64,000 nt of DNA, taken from positions 116,218,930-116,282,929 of the forward strand of contig OX352762.1 in NCBI GenBank assembly GCA_947095585.1, given 5' to 3'. The notes under the pieces are model-generated. The model saw only the letters and a list, made by a program, of their open reading frames with translations, was not told the DNA's origin and searched no databases. Positions 10,641 to 22,620 of the stretch are shown piece after piece (positions within the stretch are counted from its first letter, which is position 1; every line of letters begins with the position of its first letter). This stretch comes from Nephrocerus scutellatus. Lineage: Eukaryota; Arthropoda; Insecta; Diptera; Pipunculidae. The position numbers were made by a program, and so were the translations under genes.

Positions 10641-11740
10641 AAGTACATTAAACCAGGAAATTTTATATATGTCGTTTACTCAGTTTTTCAGTCGATTTTT
10701 TATGCAACAACTTTAATGCTTATACTCGTATTTATCATATTTTTGTATTCGCAATTAAAAAGAATGCATCGCAGCACATAGAGTAGCATCAATCGGTGTG
10801 TGTTTATATTGAAAAGTGTTTTTATATTTTTAATTGCGTCCCCCAACTCTGTGTACCTACTCGTACTTTGGAAGCCGAACCCATTCATATGACCTTTCCA
10901 TCATTGAATCATGTCGCTGTTGATGACGTCTTGTGTGGCATCGTGTTGGCCATCTGACAAGTGCATGTATACGCATAATACGGCTTGCCGCAAATTAAAG
11001 CTTGTGAATATTTCGTTAATACCAAGGCAGTACCAATACTGTCATGGTGGGAAGATCTAAATTGCCTTACAGTTGGTATGAACGAGTACGAGAGTTAAGA
11101 ACATTGTCGAATTTATGAGACTACAAAACCCTCTCTAACATATACTCATATGCAGATAGAAAAAGGCAGTGCATGAAAACCATAGAACTCTTCAAAACCC
11201 TCATAATTGTATCATAACTTATATCTTGGACAAGTGATAAACTTAACGTGATTGAGGTAGTGGTGCGCCAAAAGGACAACTACATACTGACGACAAGGAA
11301 AGCTTTTTGACATTTTCAACTGCATAAGTATAAGTATTATGAAAATGCTGTGCTATAACTCTACTTGTTATTCACTTTAACCTTTTTATGTGCTTCACAA
11401 AAGTAGCAGCAATTACGTCTGCTGTTCCATTCTGAAATATAAGTTCATAACATTTAATTAAAAATACAATTTAATTTTAATCGCAAATAATACTCTGATT
11501 AATTGTTTGATATTTTAAATTGGTTTTAATTTCTGTTTAAATCCCAACGGTGTTGACTTGGATTCATGTTTATTGCGTTTGTTTGCAAACATTTTAATAT
11601 CAGAATTCGATTTAAGTTGTTTTTTTTAAAATTAATTATAACAATTTACGTTTTCCAATTAAAAAAAACAGCTTACGTTTTATTTATGCAAAAAAGACGT
11701 TTTTTTACTGACGTCAATAGTTATTGTCAACTGTGGCCTT
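10640..11740. other. No gene recognised
   Basis: AT-rich sequence with short spurious open frames on both strands and no recognisable domain or tandem structure. Confidence 0.5.
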
Positions 11741-11744
11741 AAAA

Positions 11745-12450
11745 AGTAGTTCACCGGCGAAACAGAGCAGCCTGGGAGACGAATGTCGTCCAGGCATTTG
11801 ACCAGTACAAAGATCGAGGACAGCACCAGACGTGGAAGTTCTACCAAAGCGTCCTTGTATTACACAATCTACACGAGCGATTTGAAGTGCATTTTCATGA
11901 GTTGAAAGCTCAAGAAAGTAACCCGATAATCTAATGCAATGTAAGAAACACAATCCTCTATAAATCCATTTAGATACTGGCTTAAGCAGACGATATTCAC
12001 ATCATTGGTAGAAAACCAAGAGCTGTACAAGAAGCTTTCATTCAGATCGAACAGGGGGCATGAAATCTTGGGATGTATATAAATGCGAGGAAAACAGGGG
12101 TTTGGCAACTTTTGGTTCGTTTTTGAACTAACGGTTATTTCGCCGCTCATAGCTCTAATGTAACGCCTACAAAGTCCAATTGGTTTAAGAATTTAAGAGG
12201 ACGGGGCCCTTACCATACAATCGACGTTTTTCGTTCTGTCTTAAAAAATCGCATTAAAAGTTACTGCACCCTTACTATATGGTGGCCACGTTTGCGAGCA
12301 GAAGATTAAGATGACTCGATTTAGATAGTGGAGCGTTAAATTTAGGTTTTGCAAACCTTTAACTATCTTAGGTCAACTGTAGCAGCCTATCACAGCACGG
12401 AATCAAAAATATGCGCCATAAAGCCCACTTTATTCAGTACATTCAGGAAA
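11745..12450 (+). pseudogene. RTE-like LINE fragment, heavily deleted
   Basis: The start, AGTTCACCGGCGAAACAGAGCAGCCTGGGAG, matches 49213-49244 of the better RTE-like copy. GTGGAAGTTCTACCAAAG matches the same copy a little further on. Then come the DADDIxxIxxR-type segment (AGACGATATTCACATCATTGG) and the linker before the MEPEI block at 12370-12440. Parts of the RT are missing and an unrelated stretch sits near 12140-12290. No intact frame. Confidence 0.7.
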
Positions 12451-12489
12451 CATTCCTACGATGTATTAGAATTAAAATTGTGAAGTTGG

Positions 12490-12740
12490 AAATACAAGAA
12501 TAAATAAATGTTCAAGCGATTTGATTGTTCCCGCGATACTTACAGCGCCAATAAGTTTTATCGCACGGTTCTGAATTCTTTCTAGCAGAGATGTAATGTG
12601 TTGTTTTCAAGCTTAGGGTGAATATATATGTCTTGTAAATAGTAGCCAGGTCTCAGGGAGTGAAGTGGCATTTTGTACCGTCTTAAGAAATTTAAACATT
12701 TCGCAGCATTCTTAGCAATGGCGAATATTTGGCTTAAACG
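12490..12740 (-). pseudogene. Jockey-like LINE C-terminal fragment
   Basis: Read on the minus strand it gives AKNAAKCLNFLRRYK, then a degenerate YLQ-type region, and a line equivalent to RIQNRAIKLIG before a SIDSLEH-like end. The same order is clearer at 32630-32850 and 43700-43950, which belong to the same family in the other orientation. Stops and frameshifts; dead. Confidence 0.65.
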
Positions 12741-12749
12741 ACAGAAGAC

Positions 12750-14330
12750 TGCATTGAGTTTTGAAAGCGTTTAATTCTACTTTAACGTACTGAACACAGA
12801 GGAGCGTGCAGAAAACGTGAAATAATATGAAATAATAAATCATTAATAAATCCATCATTATCCGATTCTTTTTTGTTATTTTGTAACGCGGTTAAGCTGT
12901 TGCCACTTGCTTATCCCTCCAGCTTGAAATAACTGAACACCAAAGAACATCATAAAAGATTAAAATCAAATTTACCCTGAATGTGTATCCAGCACAAAGA
13001 TGTTTCTTGTGATTTGTACAATTTGATTGTATTGATTTTTCCAACGATGCGTCTTCGTCCAGAGTTGTGGTTCAATGTAGCATACAGGAGTTTTCTAACA
13101 GACGGCAGCCGATCCCATGTCAAACCACTTTCACACATCTGGCTGAAACAAAAATGGGCCATCAATACTAATCTTCTACGTGCCAGCAGTCTATCTTGCT
13201 GGCGATATCCATCCATATATCCCATATGTCATTACTTACCCTCAGCGCTCTACATCACAAGGCTTTACAGTTTCCTTTTGTGATTTATTATCCCCGTGCA
13301 TTTACTAAGTCCATTGTCCACCACCCACAACCAATCGCCGTCAACCATCAACGAAGCTTCAGCATTTGTAGCACGCAAATGATGAATAACCGAGATACGA
13401 GCAGCTGCACGAGTATTACCTTACACAAAGTTGGTACAGAGTGGAGAGATTGTGTGCAAGAAACACTTAGATTTTCCATGCTCATCCGTGTAATCTTTAA
13501 ATCAAAACCACACAAACACCAAAGGAAGAATACGTGATGTAATGGGTGTTCTATAAGGGCGTCCTGGTTTTTAAATTCTCATATAGTTTCAGTTTCAGCA
13601 TAAAAGGAAGCTTAACGCTATTTCCGGTGTGATGGTAAATACCGCAACAGATAAGCCATCTGGTGACTAACGAGCTTCCGGTTTTTTGCTAATCGATGTT
13701 GTTGGTGTTTTATGACTCAAACTGAAAATTTTTAAAAAAAGAAAATGAAAAATTTATTTATTGACTATTTTTTAAAAAGAGATAAATTTATGCAAAGCCA
13801 TCTAATACGTTAGTAAGGTGTTATCGAAGAATTACCCGTGTTTATGTGGCAACTTTGACAACATCTGTAGGAATAGAAAATAGAATTGACTATTCTTCAT
13901 TCAAAAGACATTATCCTTGTTAATGGTGTAAGTTTACCTACCCTCTGTAATCCTTTTTGTTTCCCTGCACTCTATGTCGATATTTTGATAGCACAATCCA
14001 TGGCAGAAGGCTTATCTGGATGGTTTTAAATTGAACCTGTAGTGTCCAAGGATGACATCAGTTCCATATTTCTGCTTAGGTCGACGAAGAAATAAAGGTT
14101 TGTTCAAAGTGCTTAGTCTGGATCCTGCTAAGTCCGGACATCTGCAAAAATAGTTGATGAAAGTTTCTTTTTCATTTACCTTCTTAAAGCTCCTGTAGAA
14201 GTTTATGTGGAATACCCAGCTTAGAAGTATGGCTGTCCAAGACTGCTTAGCTTATCGTCGACACAAAACGGCATTTCTTAACTGGAGTTTCAAGTGTTGT
14301 TAGTTAATCTTTCTTGTGCATATATATGTA
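12750..14330. other. No gene recognised
   Basis: The overlapping open frames at 12950-13540 (up to 113 codons, both strands) show no domain I recognise, and no splice-site pattern or codon bias makes either strand convincing. The remainder is AT-rich. Confidence 0.5.
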
Positions 14331-14340
14331 ACCTCGTACA

Positions 14341-15085
14341 GCCTAAAGTAGTAGATGTATCGAAGTCACATTCACACCATATGTTCGTTAGGTGCTCCGA
14401 TAAGTTTATGCTTTTCTTGGACCCAGTAGATGGCGTTGTATTAAAAATGTTGGTGCATATGTTTGTAAGAGCATCACGCCTAAACCACTAGACATATTCA
14501 AGCCAAATTCACACCATATGTTTTATTGATGCTCCTTAAAGTTTGTTTTTAGGTCGGTAGGTGGCGATTGAGTCGAGATATTTTTGAAAATGTGTCCTTA
14601 TGTATAGGAATGTTAGTGCATATGCATAAAACGTCATCTGGCCTAAAACACTTAATGTATCAAAGCCACATATACACCATAAGTTCGTTTATTCTCCGAT
14701 AGATTTGTTTTTTTTTTTAACACGGTAGGTGGTGCTAGAATCAAGAAATCACGAAAATGTCATTAGTTTATAAGTATTACTGCATATGCATGAAACGTCT
14801 TCTGGACTTAACGACTAAACATATGAAAGCCACATTTACACCATAACTTCGTTTGGTTCCCTGATAGTTTTGTTTTTTAACCCGGTAGGTGGCGTTAGAA
14901 TCGAGATATATATTAGTGCATATGCATGAAACGTCATCTGGCCTTAACCACTAAACGTATCAAAGCAACATTTACAACATAAGTTCAAGTTCGTTTGGTT
15001 CTCCGATAGGTTTGTTTTTTTACATGGTAGGTGGCGCTGGAATCGATATATTCACGAAAACGTCACTAGTTTATTAGTATTAGTT
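14341..15085. repeat. Satellite-like tandem repeat, five units of ~137-163 bp
   Basis: Five diverged units start near 14341, 14478, 14641, 14804 and 14941. Each carries a GCCTAAACCACTAAAC-like start, CACATTTACACCATAAGTTC, CTCCGATAG, a T-rich tract, GGTAGGTGGCG and a GCATATGCATGAAACGTC-like end. Spacings of about 163 and 137 bp reflect internal deletions. Not coding. Confidence 0.85.
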
Positions 15086-15150
15086 ATTTCATTTAACATA
15101 AACAAAGTGTTGTGAAGTAAGTTTTGTCGTATTTCTTGATTATAGCCAAT

Positions 15151-15284
15151 AGTACGACCCCATTCACCCTACCAGTGGTGTGGTTTGGGGGGAGGGGTGT
15201 AAAATGCTAATATCAGATACGACCCCATTCACCCTACCAGTGGTGTGGTTTGGGGGGGGGTGTAAAATGCTAATATCAGATACC
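15151..15284. repeat. 66-67-bp tandem duplication
   Basis: Two nearly identical units start at TACGACCCCATTCACCCTAC (15151 and 15218). They differ mainly by a one- or two-base change in a G run. This high identity contrasts with the diverged satellite just upstream, so the duplication is recent. Confidence 0.9.
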
Positions 15285-15289
15285 AGACA

Positions 15290-16060
15290 TTAGTGGAAAG
15301 AAGGCGAGGGTTCATGTGTGCGGGTTGTGAAGCGTCCGGCTAGTAAATTTAAAAAATCGAAAGTCATCCTAACAATTAAACAAAATAATTTGGACTATTG
15401 GATGAAAATTAAAACGTTTATCGTATCAGATTATGAACATTGGGTTAACAATAAGGACAGACGGACAGACGTGAAAAATTGTACTGATTACATAATTCTT
15501 GAATACCACATGCAATAATAAAAGTACTTTCAATATTTTTTTTGCCTGAAATTTGTTTAAATTTTAAATAAGTTGCCTCACATGTATTAGATAAATTAGA
15601 GGAAATATTGCCAGTGATCCGCGCTTATAGTCACAATTCTGGCAATATCTTCCAGAATATAAAGTCGATGATTCTCGTCTGATTATAGGAGGCCCATAAA
15701 GCTCTTGATATGGTTCAGTTGGTTAAACTGCTATACCTTAGTTCTAACGTTGTAGTAAATCAAAATAAAATTATTGTCTCACTTATCTCACTGTGCAGCT
15801 TACTCTTTCCATATGGCTAGTTTCTATAGTATCCCCTTCTTCGCCAATTCGTCTTTTTTTCTCGTTACACTCTGTTACTCAGTCACTGTGCCCGGGTATG
15901 TCCAGGATTTAGCAAATCGAAGCTTGGCTTATTCTGCTTGGCACTGTTTAACAAGCTTTGAGTTGTTAATGGTGTTATGAATACCATCGACTTCGGATAT
16001 GCTGCATACACATTTTATACCAACCCTTCCCATTTGAGCGGTAGTTTGGTTTAATTCCTT
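15290..16060. other. No gene recognised
   Basis: Contains a GGACAGACGGACAGACG microsatellite-like run near 15456 and short open frames without recognisable content. Confidence 0.5.
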
Positions 16061-16290
16061 AAAAGCCTTCCTTATCGCTAGAATCTACGCTTGAAAGATA
16101 ATAGTCGAGTCAGGAACTTTGACAGATTAGGTTCATACTTCTTACCTACAGCGACGCCATCCTTCATCTTGGATCTTTCAGTGTAGTTCAGTCACGTCAA
16201 ATTGCCTCGATACTTCGCCGTTCTTCCAGTTTCCTTCAGTCGGGAACCCGATACAAAAGTTAGTGAAAGCTAAGTGTGTCAGCACTCTAC
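16060..16290 (-). pseudogene. R1/LOA-like LINE fragment (RNase H region)
   Basis: This stretch resembles 63365-63500 base for base in many places, for example the GCTAGAATCTACGCTTGAAAG and AAGTTAGTGAAAGCTAAGTGTGT areas. Read on the minus strand those regions correspond to the start of an RNase H-like domain (a SFRLPDYCSVFQAE-type segment) of R1/LOA-like ORF2. Degenerate and short. Confidence 0.5.
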
Positions 16291-16419
16291 TCTGAATGTA
16301 TTGTCAATAAAAACGAAAATAAAATGTTATACTGACGTATGTGTATGAGTTATTAAGTATAAAACATATTGTGTATTTGTTGTACTCATACCATAGTACC
16401 GTACATTTACCAAAATCGT

Positions 16420-16565
16420 ATCTAATATATAAAACTCGATGTGTGTATGTATGTGTGTAAAAAACAAAACGGCTGCACCGATTTTGATGAAATGTTCATC
16501 CTGTGAAGGTTTGATAACGATCGGATCAACAGGTGGCGCTGGGATAGCTTTTCTTCTTAAATTAA
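16420..16565. repeat. Dispersed arthropod repeat fragment
   Basis: TATATAAAACTCGATGTGTG followed by AAACGGCTGCACCGATTTTG and GATGAAATGTTCATCC. This combination resembles a very common dispersed repeat of insect genomes; I cannot assign it to a superfamily from sequence alone. It lies next to the SINE at 16612. Confidence 0.55.
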
Positions 16566-16611
16566 CAAGACATTGTGAATCTTTTAAAAATAATAATATT
16601 TGGCGCAACAG

Positions 16612-16884
16612 ACAATTGCGGTCCAAGGCCTAGCTTCTCGCAACCATTTGTGTTGTTCATGTTTTATTTTTGAATACAAATTTGCAAAGCACCTAAAATT
16701 TAATGCCGTGTCCGAAAGGCGTGTTGAGACACTTTCAGTTAGAAGTTTTATTTTTCGGACGTTTGTCAGACATTCGCGAGAGGTGAGACCGTGAAAAATA
16801 TTATTGGTGTTTCTGGGATTCGAACATCGAATTTTCTGTTCAGAAGTCCTGCGCACTAAGCACTAGAACCACAGTGCCCACTGC
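16612..16884 (-). mobile_element. tRNA-derived SINE, diverged copy
   Basis: In reverse complement the head resembles GTGGGCACTGTGGTTCTAGTG with a B-box-like GTTCGAATCCC. The body shows ACGGTCTCACCTCTCGCGAA and the 3' tail is GCGAGAAGCTAGGCCTTGGA. Order and spacing match the better copy at 50078-50332. The A box is degraded, so this copy is old. Confidence 0.75.
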
Positions 16885-16889
16885 ATACC

Positions 16890-18050
16890 TATTAAGAGCG
16901 AATTAAAGAATGCAAATGGTGCTCTGTGCTATTGAATGGAATATTTTTTTTTTTCATATACACCAACCAAATACAAGAGCTTAAAACTATGCTACTGACA
17001 TTTTCTATGTGTACTTTATATCCGGATACAAAAGCCTAAAAATATGCTACAAAAATATACCGGATACACCATCGTTTATTATAAATATAATTGAATAGAC
17101 TTTTTAATAAACGATTGTAACGCCCTAAATACAAAGAACCCTGTTTACACGGTACTATAATTAACTTAAAATAATTATTTTTACAAAAAAGTGCTTTTGA
17201 TAATTTGAATCCCTAAAAGCGACTGGTTAATAAAATGGTTTAATTGCTGGCAATCTCAAATTAAATTTTTCTCAAAAATATTACTCGGGAATCCAACATC
17301 ACTGGGATGGTGACTGTGTACCTTACTATACCTTTTAGATTTGCCATAGCAGAGCATATATCTATTCATATTACATGGGCTGGATACAGATCTTGAGTCT
17401 AGACCATTTTGCAATCATCATACAATTGCTATTCACTGAATTCATTATCGCATGCAGAAAAGTTAAAAAATCTCGTAAGATTAAAATGCCACTCAGATAA
17501 CTTAACCTAAGAAAATCTCCTGAAGAATATTCTTGCAGTTCATGTAACCGCAAACTTCAACGAAGATAAGGATTACTGTGGCTGACTTCGTCGATAAATT
17601 TAAGATTAAGTTGTAGTCCTTGTATACTACGAGGTACACAAACTCCTCTCAATCAAGATGATGGAATCATGAAATAAATAGAAAACTATGACGGAGCAGA
17701 TTTTATTTTATTTCAAAAGGAGCATAAGATTCATGCAAAGCATAAGAGAACTACTTTGAGTATCCTTGCTATAACCGCGTCGCAGTGATTCTATTTCTTA
17801 CCAATTCTTTTACGTCAAAACGATTTCAGTTAAAAGCGCTCAGCTATAAGTAGCACTTAGAATAGTGGAAATAAATATTTTATGTCCTTTTTTATTCTCC
17901 AAAGTGATACAGAAGAGCACACTCTAAAAGTAGGGCATAATATACAAAATACGAGTATACTTATGCTTCACTGATAATCTCTTGCTCTTCCTTTGCTTTT
18001 TCGAACACTGCTGGCTGTGTGTCACAACAAAATGAAACAATTTAGGGCCT
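16890..18050. other. No gene recognised
   Basis: AT-rich sequence; no domain, tandem repeat or terminal inverted repeat was recognised. Confidence 0.5.
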
Positions 18051-18054
18051 CAAA

Positions 18055-18210
18055 GACGTCAATTGTTGCTGACTTATAAGAGATGTCGAATCGCACCACC
18101 TTGGAGTCCAATTGACAGGTCCATTTCTCGAAATTAACTTATAGCGAAATTTTGATTTCAATAAGTCGATGGTTGCCGTCGCCGTATGGGTATGCCACGT
18201 AGCACCTGAT
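18055..18210 (-). pseudogene. Mariner-like transposase fragment
   Basis: The minus strand reads GATWHTHTATATIDLLKSKF then ISRNGPVNWTPRWCD, the segment just before the third acidic residue in a large insect mariner-like family. It stops where a LINE tail on the opposite strand begins. Only about 50 codons survive. Confidence 0.75.
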
Positions 18211-18240
18211 GAAATCACATCTCGTTCATCCGAGTCACGG

Positions 18241-18335
18241 CAATTGGGAAAGAGTTGGAGAGAGCTGAAGCTCATTGCCAGGAACCGCACGCGATGGCGC
18301 GTAGGCGTAGTAGAGGCCCTAGGACCCACAAGGGG
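18241..18335 (+). pseudogene. LINE ORF2 C-terminal tail fragment
   Basis: The + strand reads LGKSWRELKLIARNRTRWRV then GVVEAL. It matches the tail seen on the minus strand at 9043-9276 (SLGMSWKQLKRVAENRTRLR). Only this tail remains. It abuts a mariner fragment in opposite orientation. Confidence 0.65.
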
Positions 18336-18354
18336 ATACAGGACATAACTAAGT

Positions 18355-18765
18355 TAGTATGCTACAGTCAATGAAGTTCGCTATCGTGCCATGTTGGAAG
18401 ACTATTTTTGACCAGAATGGGTGGAATCAGTGATATGTGGTTCCAACAATATACCACACAGCTGGTCAAATAATTGATCTATTAAAGGTGAAGTCAGTGG
18501 TCCGGTCAAATGGCTAGCTCGCTCATGCGATTTAACGCCGTTGGATTTCTTTTTATGGGGTTACGTTAAGTTGTTGGCCTATGCCAACAAGCTAACAACG
18601 ATGGAGGAGCTCAGTAATAATAATGAACGCGAAATTGCCAACATTCTGGCCGATATGTGTGGAAGTGTGTTGGAAAAGTGGCTCTAAAGAATCGAAGGCT
18701 GCTAACGGGCTCGCGGTGGTCATATGAACTTACTACATCTAGAATAAATTGCAGCACGATGTCTC
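18355..18765 (+). pseudogene. Mariner-like transposase C-terminal relic
   Basis: Shows YATVNEVRYRAMLEDYF near 18358, WFQQ-type sequence in shifted frame, then the strong motif RSCDLTPLDFFLWGYVK at about 18514-18570. ANKLTTMEELSNN and the C-terminal GSVLEKWL and RARGGHMN-like end follow. The Asp in DLTPLD is the expected third catalytic residue. At least two frameshifts and a stop after EKWL inactivate it. Confidence 0.85.
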
Positions 18766-18769
18766 AATT

Positions 18770-20765
18770 ATTCTGTATTTTATTTAAAAACAAAATTGTT
18801 ATGTCCTAATTGAAAAACCTTTCAGCTCACTGTTTTCTTATAATATTGGTGCCTTTTGGTTTAAAATCTATTAACATGGTTGTTAGTCCTAAAATACTAC
18901 TAGATCATGGTCTTTCCAACCGATGGTACGACTTTAAAATTCTTGGGACTGTTTATCCCATAGGACTCAAGGTCTTAATATTACATCTACGTTTCATTCA
19001 TAGTAAAAATTTATGTTCCTAACCTCTGCTTGATTGTCGGCACACAGCTTACAACATCCTTCATGGTAGATACCCACCCTGCACTGATGACTTTGGACAT
19101 CCCAAGATGATCGTGGAGATTTTTTATTTTCCTTCTCAACTCAAATGAAGTAATTTTCCTTTTACTGTTTCTCTTCACCAAACACCTTAGACCTTAATGC
19201 AAAATTTACATTTGAGGCGTCCGAGAGAAAGTAAGCGGGCCGACTATAGTTAAATGGAAGTTGTGGGTAGCCAGAAGAGATTGACACTACACGAGTGTTA
19301 TAGATATTTTATAGTAACATTGGAAATGTTATGTATAGCATTATGGTAACATTGATAAATATACTTCTTCTCTTGTCTGGCTAACCACAATTGCTATTTA
19401 ACAGCCGTCCTGCTCATTTTTTCTCGCACACCACAAATGTAAATCAAGCGTAACGAGTACGTTCATCATAAAATAATGACAGCTAAATAAATATGGTTTT
19501 ACCGGTTGTCAAAATATTAATCGGAAACCACACCCTTAAGCAAATAAAGTAAATTTATAACGAAAAGTCCAGGAGCTCCTTCCCTTCTGGATCTTTTAAA
19601 TTAAAAAAAAAATTTGACGTTCGACATTTGGTTCATCATTTGCTGGCAGCGATGCTACGAAATAACACCTACAAGACCCCAATAAATGTATATCTAGAGT
19701 TCGTTGCTTACATTGCATTTCAACCTTGCCTTTTCTTTCCTTTCCTCGAGTGTGGTTTTGGTGTTTGCTTGCTGCTTCAAACGGAGCCGAAAGTCGTCTC
19801 ACAAGCGACGGCGGGTCGCATGCCGTCGTGGCAAGGAGGGTCAACCCTTTTCCATACACCGCTTTCTTTATGCCTTTTTCTTATTATGTAAAGTGGAAAT
19901 TTGTTCATTCACATATTTGCCAATCCCACAGAAACAAACCGAACTTCAAGGATTTCAAAAGTTCATGTGGAAGGAGTCAAAAGAATTTTGGCAAATTTGG
20001 TCAATAACATAAATGTACTGAGCGAATGTAAGAGTAATGCACGTATGTGGGTTTTAAAATTTTGCAAGTAATTGCGGTTTAAGTTAAACTAAAGTTTATG
20101 TATCTATACAAGATTCATGTACGAGTATGTATACACATAGACACAGTTTTATAGTATGACATAGGTAAAGCGACGATGTGGTCTACGTAAATCCACGTTT
20201 TCTCTTGAGGCTACAAATGTAGGGTATACAACAAAAACTGCTAACTGTGCCAAAACTTTCTTCATCTTCTTCTCTCGTAAAGGAACCAGTAAAGTCGTTC
20301 TATTACAACCGTTCATGTGTGTGCCATTCTTTGAGCTCCTTTGGGGCTTTGTAGTGCATTTCTCCTACCTACATATAAGGCATTTGTTTTGATTTTGTAA
20401 GAAAATTGAAATGTTTATTACGCCTTGAGAATAGTTGGTTTTTGTCGAAAATTTCAAATTGTTTTGTTTTGTGCAGGAAATATTTGCTTTGACTTTAGCA
20501 CAGTGTGGAATATATTTTGCCGAGGCATGTGGAACGCCACAAAAGTAACGACCCCCGTGAGCTTCTGATTTTTATCTTTGCTGTTATTTCATTTTACTGA
20601 AAATTTAACATCAGTATACTAATTGCCACGCATGCATATTTGTGATCCTCAAACATTGAAACATCATTATATTTGGCTCTGCAACTGTGTTCCGGTCGAT
20701 TGAGTTCACTGCGCAATAAAATGTCACATCTGGATAATTACGAATGATCTATAATATAAAATATA
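18770..20765. other. No gene recognised
   Basis: Mostly unassigned. It contains the fold-back element at 19204-19446 listed separately. The frames at 19596-20012 overlap on three or four frames without a recognisable domain. Confidence 0.45.
19204..19446. mobile_element. Fold-back/MITE-like element with ~80-bp inverted repeats
   Basis: The left arm 19204-19285 includes TTTACATTTGAGGCG, GAGAGAAAGTAAGCGGG and TTGTGGGTAGCCAG. The right arm 19363-19446 is its diverged reverse complement (TGGCTAACCACAATTG, CTCGCACACCACAAATGTAA). The spacer is about 80 bp and AT-rich. There is no coding capacity. A target-site duplication was not clear, so the class is unassigned. Confidence 0.65.
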
Positions 20766-20769
20766 AAAA

Positions 20770-21275
20770 TACTAGCTTTTCCCGGGAGCTCTGCCACCCG
20801 CACACATGAAAGCACGCCTTGCCATCACTACCACATGAGGGGTGTTCTATTAGCTTAACCTAAACAAAGCGCCACCTTGATCGTATTCGCACTATGTGGT
20901 TTACCGATTTCTTGTTAAGATTCTGTGAAAGTTTCAGTTTGAGTTTTAATGTCGTATTACAAACAAACAGACATTCATTTTTATATATATTTTTATCATT
21001 ATTTATAAATTGATAAATCTCGTAGGGTTCAGCCTGCGTTTGCAATGTAAGCGGAAAAAATGTAATTATTTACATCACATTAGAAACCTCCAAAATAACA
21101 GTATTTCTCCACTATTTTATGGATGTTATTATACATATAAACCTTCCTCTTCAATCACTCTATCTATTAAAAAAAACCGCATCAAAATCCGTTGCGTAGT
21201 TTTAAAAATCTAAGCATACATAGGTATATAGGGACAGAGAAAGCGACTTTGTTTTATACTATGTAGTGATGTATT
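20770..21275. repeat. Dispersed insect repeat (TAGCTTTTCCCG ... ACTATGTAGTGAT type)
   Basis: Begins ACTAGCTTTTCCCGGGAGCT and ends with AAAACCGCATCAAAATCCG, TTGCGTAGTTTTAAAAATCT, AAGCATACATAG and TTTTATACTATGTAGTGAT. These end sequences are widespread in arthropod genomes. Both ends appear present, suggesting a near full-length, non-coding copy of about 500 bp. Superfamily not assigned here. Confidence 0.6.
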
Positions 21276-21419
21276 AGACCATTGGATTGACTTACATTTA
21301 TTTTAGTTTAGCTGAAATACCCAGGGTTGCCTAACTGCCCCACCGTACTAACCAACCAACAACCAAGACCCTTTAACACCCATCTTGAGATAGTCAAAAG
21401 ATTTTCTAAAGCTTGTCAT

Positions 21420-22620
21420 AAACGTCAAATGCTTAGCATGGTTCTTTTGAAATATGTGATTTTTTAAAGCCACAAATATTCCAGATTTCCATAAAAAAAA
21501 ATCCAGCAATTTTCATTTATTTCAAGTTGCTCCAGATCTACCACCACATCTAAACCCACGTTTAGATTCCCCTAAGACCCCCTCAAAACACTCTCAAGAC
21601 CCCTCTTTAGAACACATAAAAACCCCCTTAAGACTCAACTCACGACCCTCTCAAAATTCCCTTAAGACCACCCAAGGACACCCTAAAAACCTTCTAAGGA
21701 ACCCCTCAAGACTCACAACCCTCTCAAAATTCCCCCAAGATCCCCTCAAGACCACCTAAGGACCTCCTCAATACCCCACTTAAGATCCTCACAAAACCCT
21801 TTCGGAACCCCACTAAGGACTACCTAAAGACTCTCAAGATCACCTCAAGACCCAATTAAGATAACGTAACTACCACCATCAATACTCCCTCGAGACATTC
21901 AAACACCGTTAATGTTCCCTTAAGAGCCCCATCCTCCAAAACACTCTTAACACCACCTAAAAACCCCCTTAAGGTTCCACTTACGACCACCACACGACTC
22001 CTACAAACCCCTCAAGACCCCTCTCAAAATTTCCTTAAGAACTCCACAAAACCCTCTTAGGACTCAAGACCATCTCAAACCTTCATAAACCCCACTTAAG
22101 ATTCCTTGAAGACCCTCTCAAACCCCCATTGAGACAACCGCAATAACACCTCAAGACTCCCGTAAACCGCCCTCAAGACCCACCCTCAATACCACCCTCA
22201 AGACCTCAAAAACTCCTTAAGACTTCCTCCATACCCTCTGAAGATCCACTCAAAACCCTTTCATGACTTCCTCAAGACTACGTTACGACCCCCTTCAGGA
22301 CCCCCTTCAGGACCCCACTCAAGACCCTGTCAAACTCTCCTTAAATCTACACGAAACCCCCTAAAGACCATCTAAAGACTCCCCTCAAACCGCCCTCAAG
22401 ACCGCTTCAAGTAACCTCTTTAATACTCCCTTAACATCATCTCAAGACGCCCTCAAAAGTACCTCAAAAGCCAATCCACATCCCACTCAAAACCTCTCTT
22501 TAAACCCTCTCTAGACGGCCCCATCACGACTCACCTCAAGACCTATCTCAAGACCCATCTCAAAATCCATCTCAAGACCACCAAAAGACCCCCCGAAAAG
22601 TCCAAGTCCAACCCCAAAAA
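21420..22620. repeat. Conserved flank plus inverted minisatellite, block C
   Basis: 21427-21545 is the conserved flank: AAATGCTTAGCATGGTTCTT, CAGCAATTTTCATTTATT and CTCCAGATCTACCACC. From 21545 to 22620 follow imperfect CTCAAGACCCC units, the reverse complement of blocks A and B. At over 1 kb this is the longest array in the window. Confidence 0.85.

Noticed and set aside
12950..13540. Three overlapping frames of 91-113 codons
   Set aside because: They overlap on both strands, have no recognisable domain and no support from splice sites or neighbours. A weak possibility of an unknown exon remains.
16800..16884. Possible tRNA gene from the GATTCGAAC B-box word
   Set aside because: Copies at 42480 and 50270 show the same box inside a longer repeated body with a common tail, so it is a tRNA-derived SINE rather than a tRNA gene.
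19596..20012. Four overlapping frames up to 102 codons
   Set aside because: Open on several frames at once with no domain, which is expected by chance in this composition.
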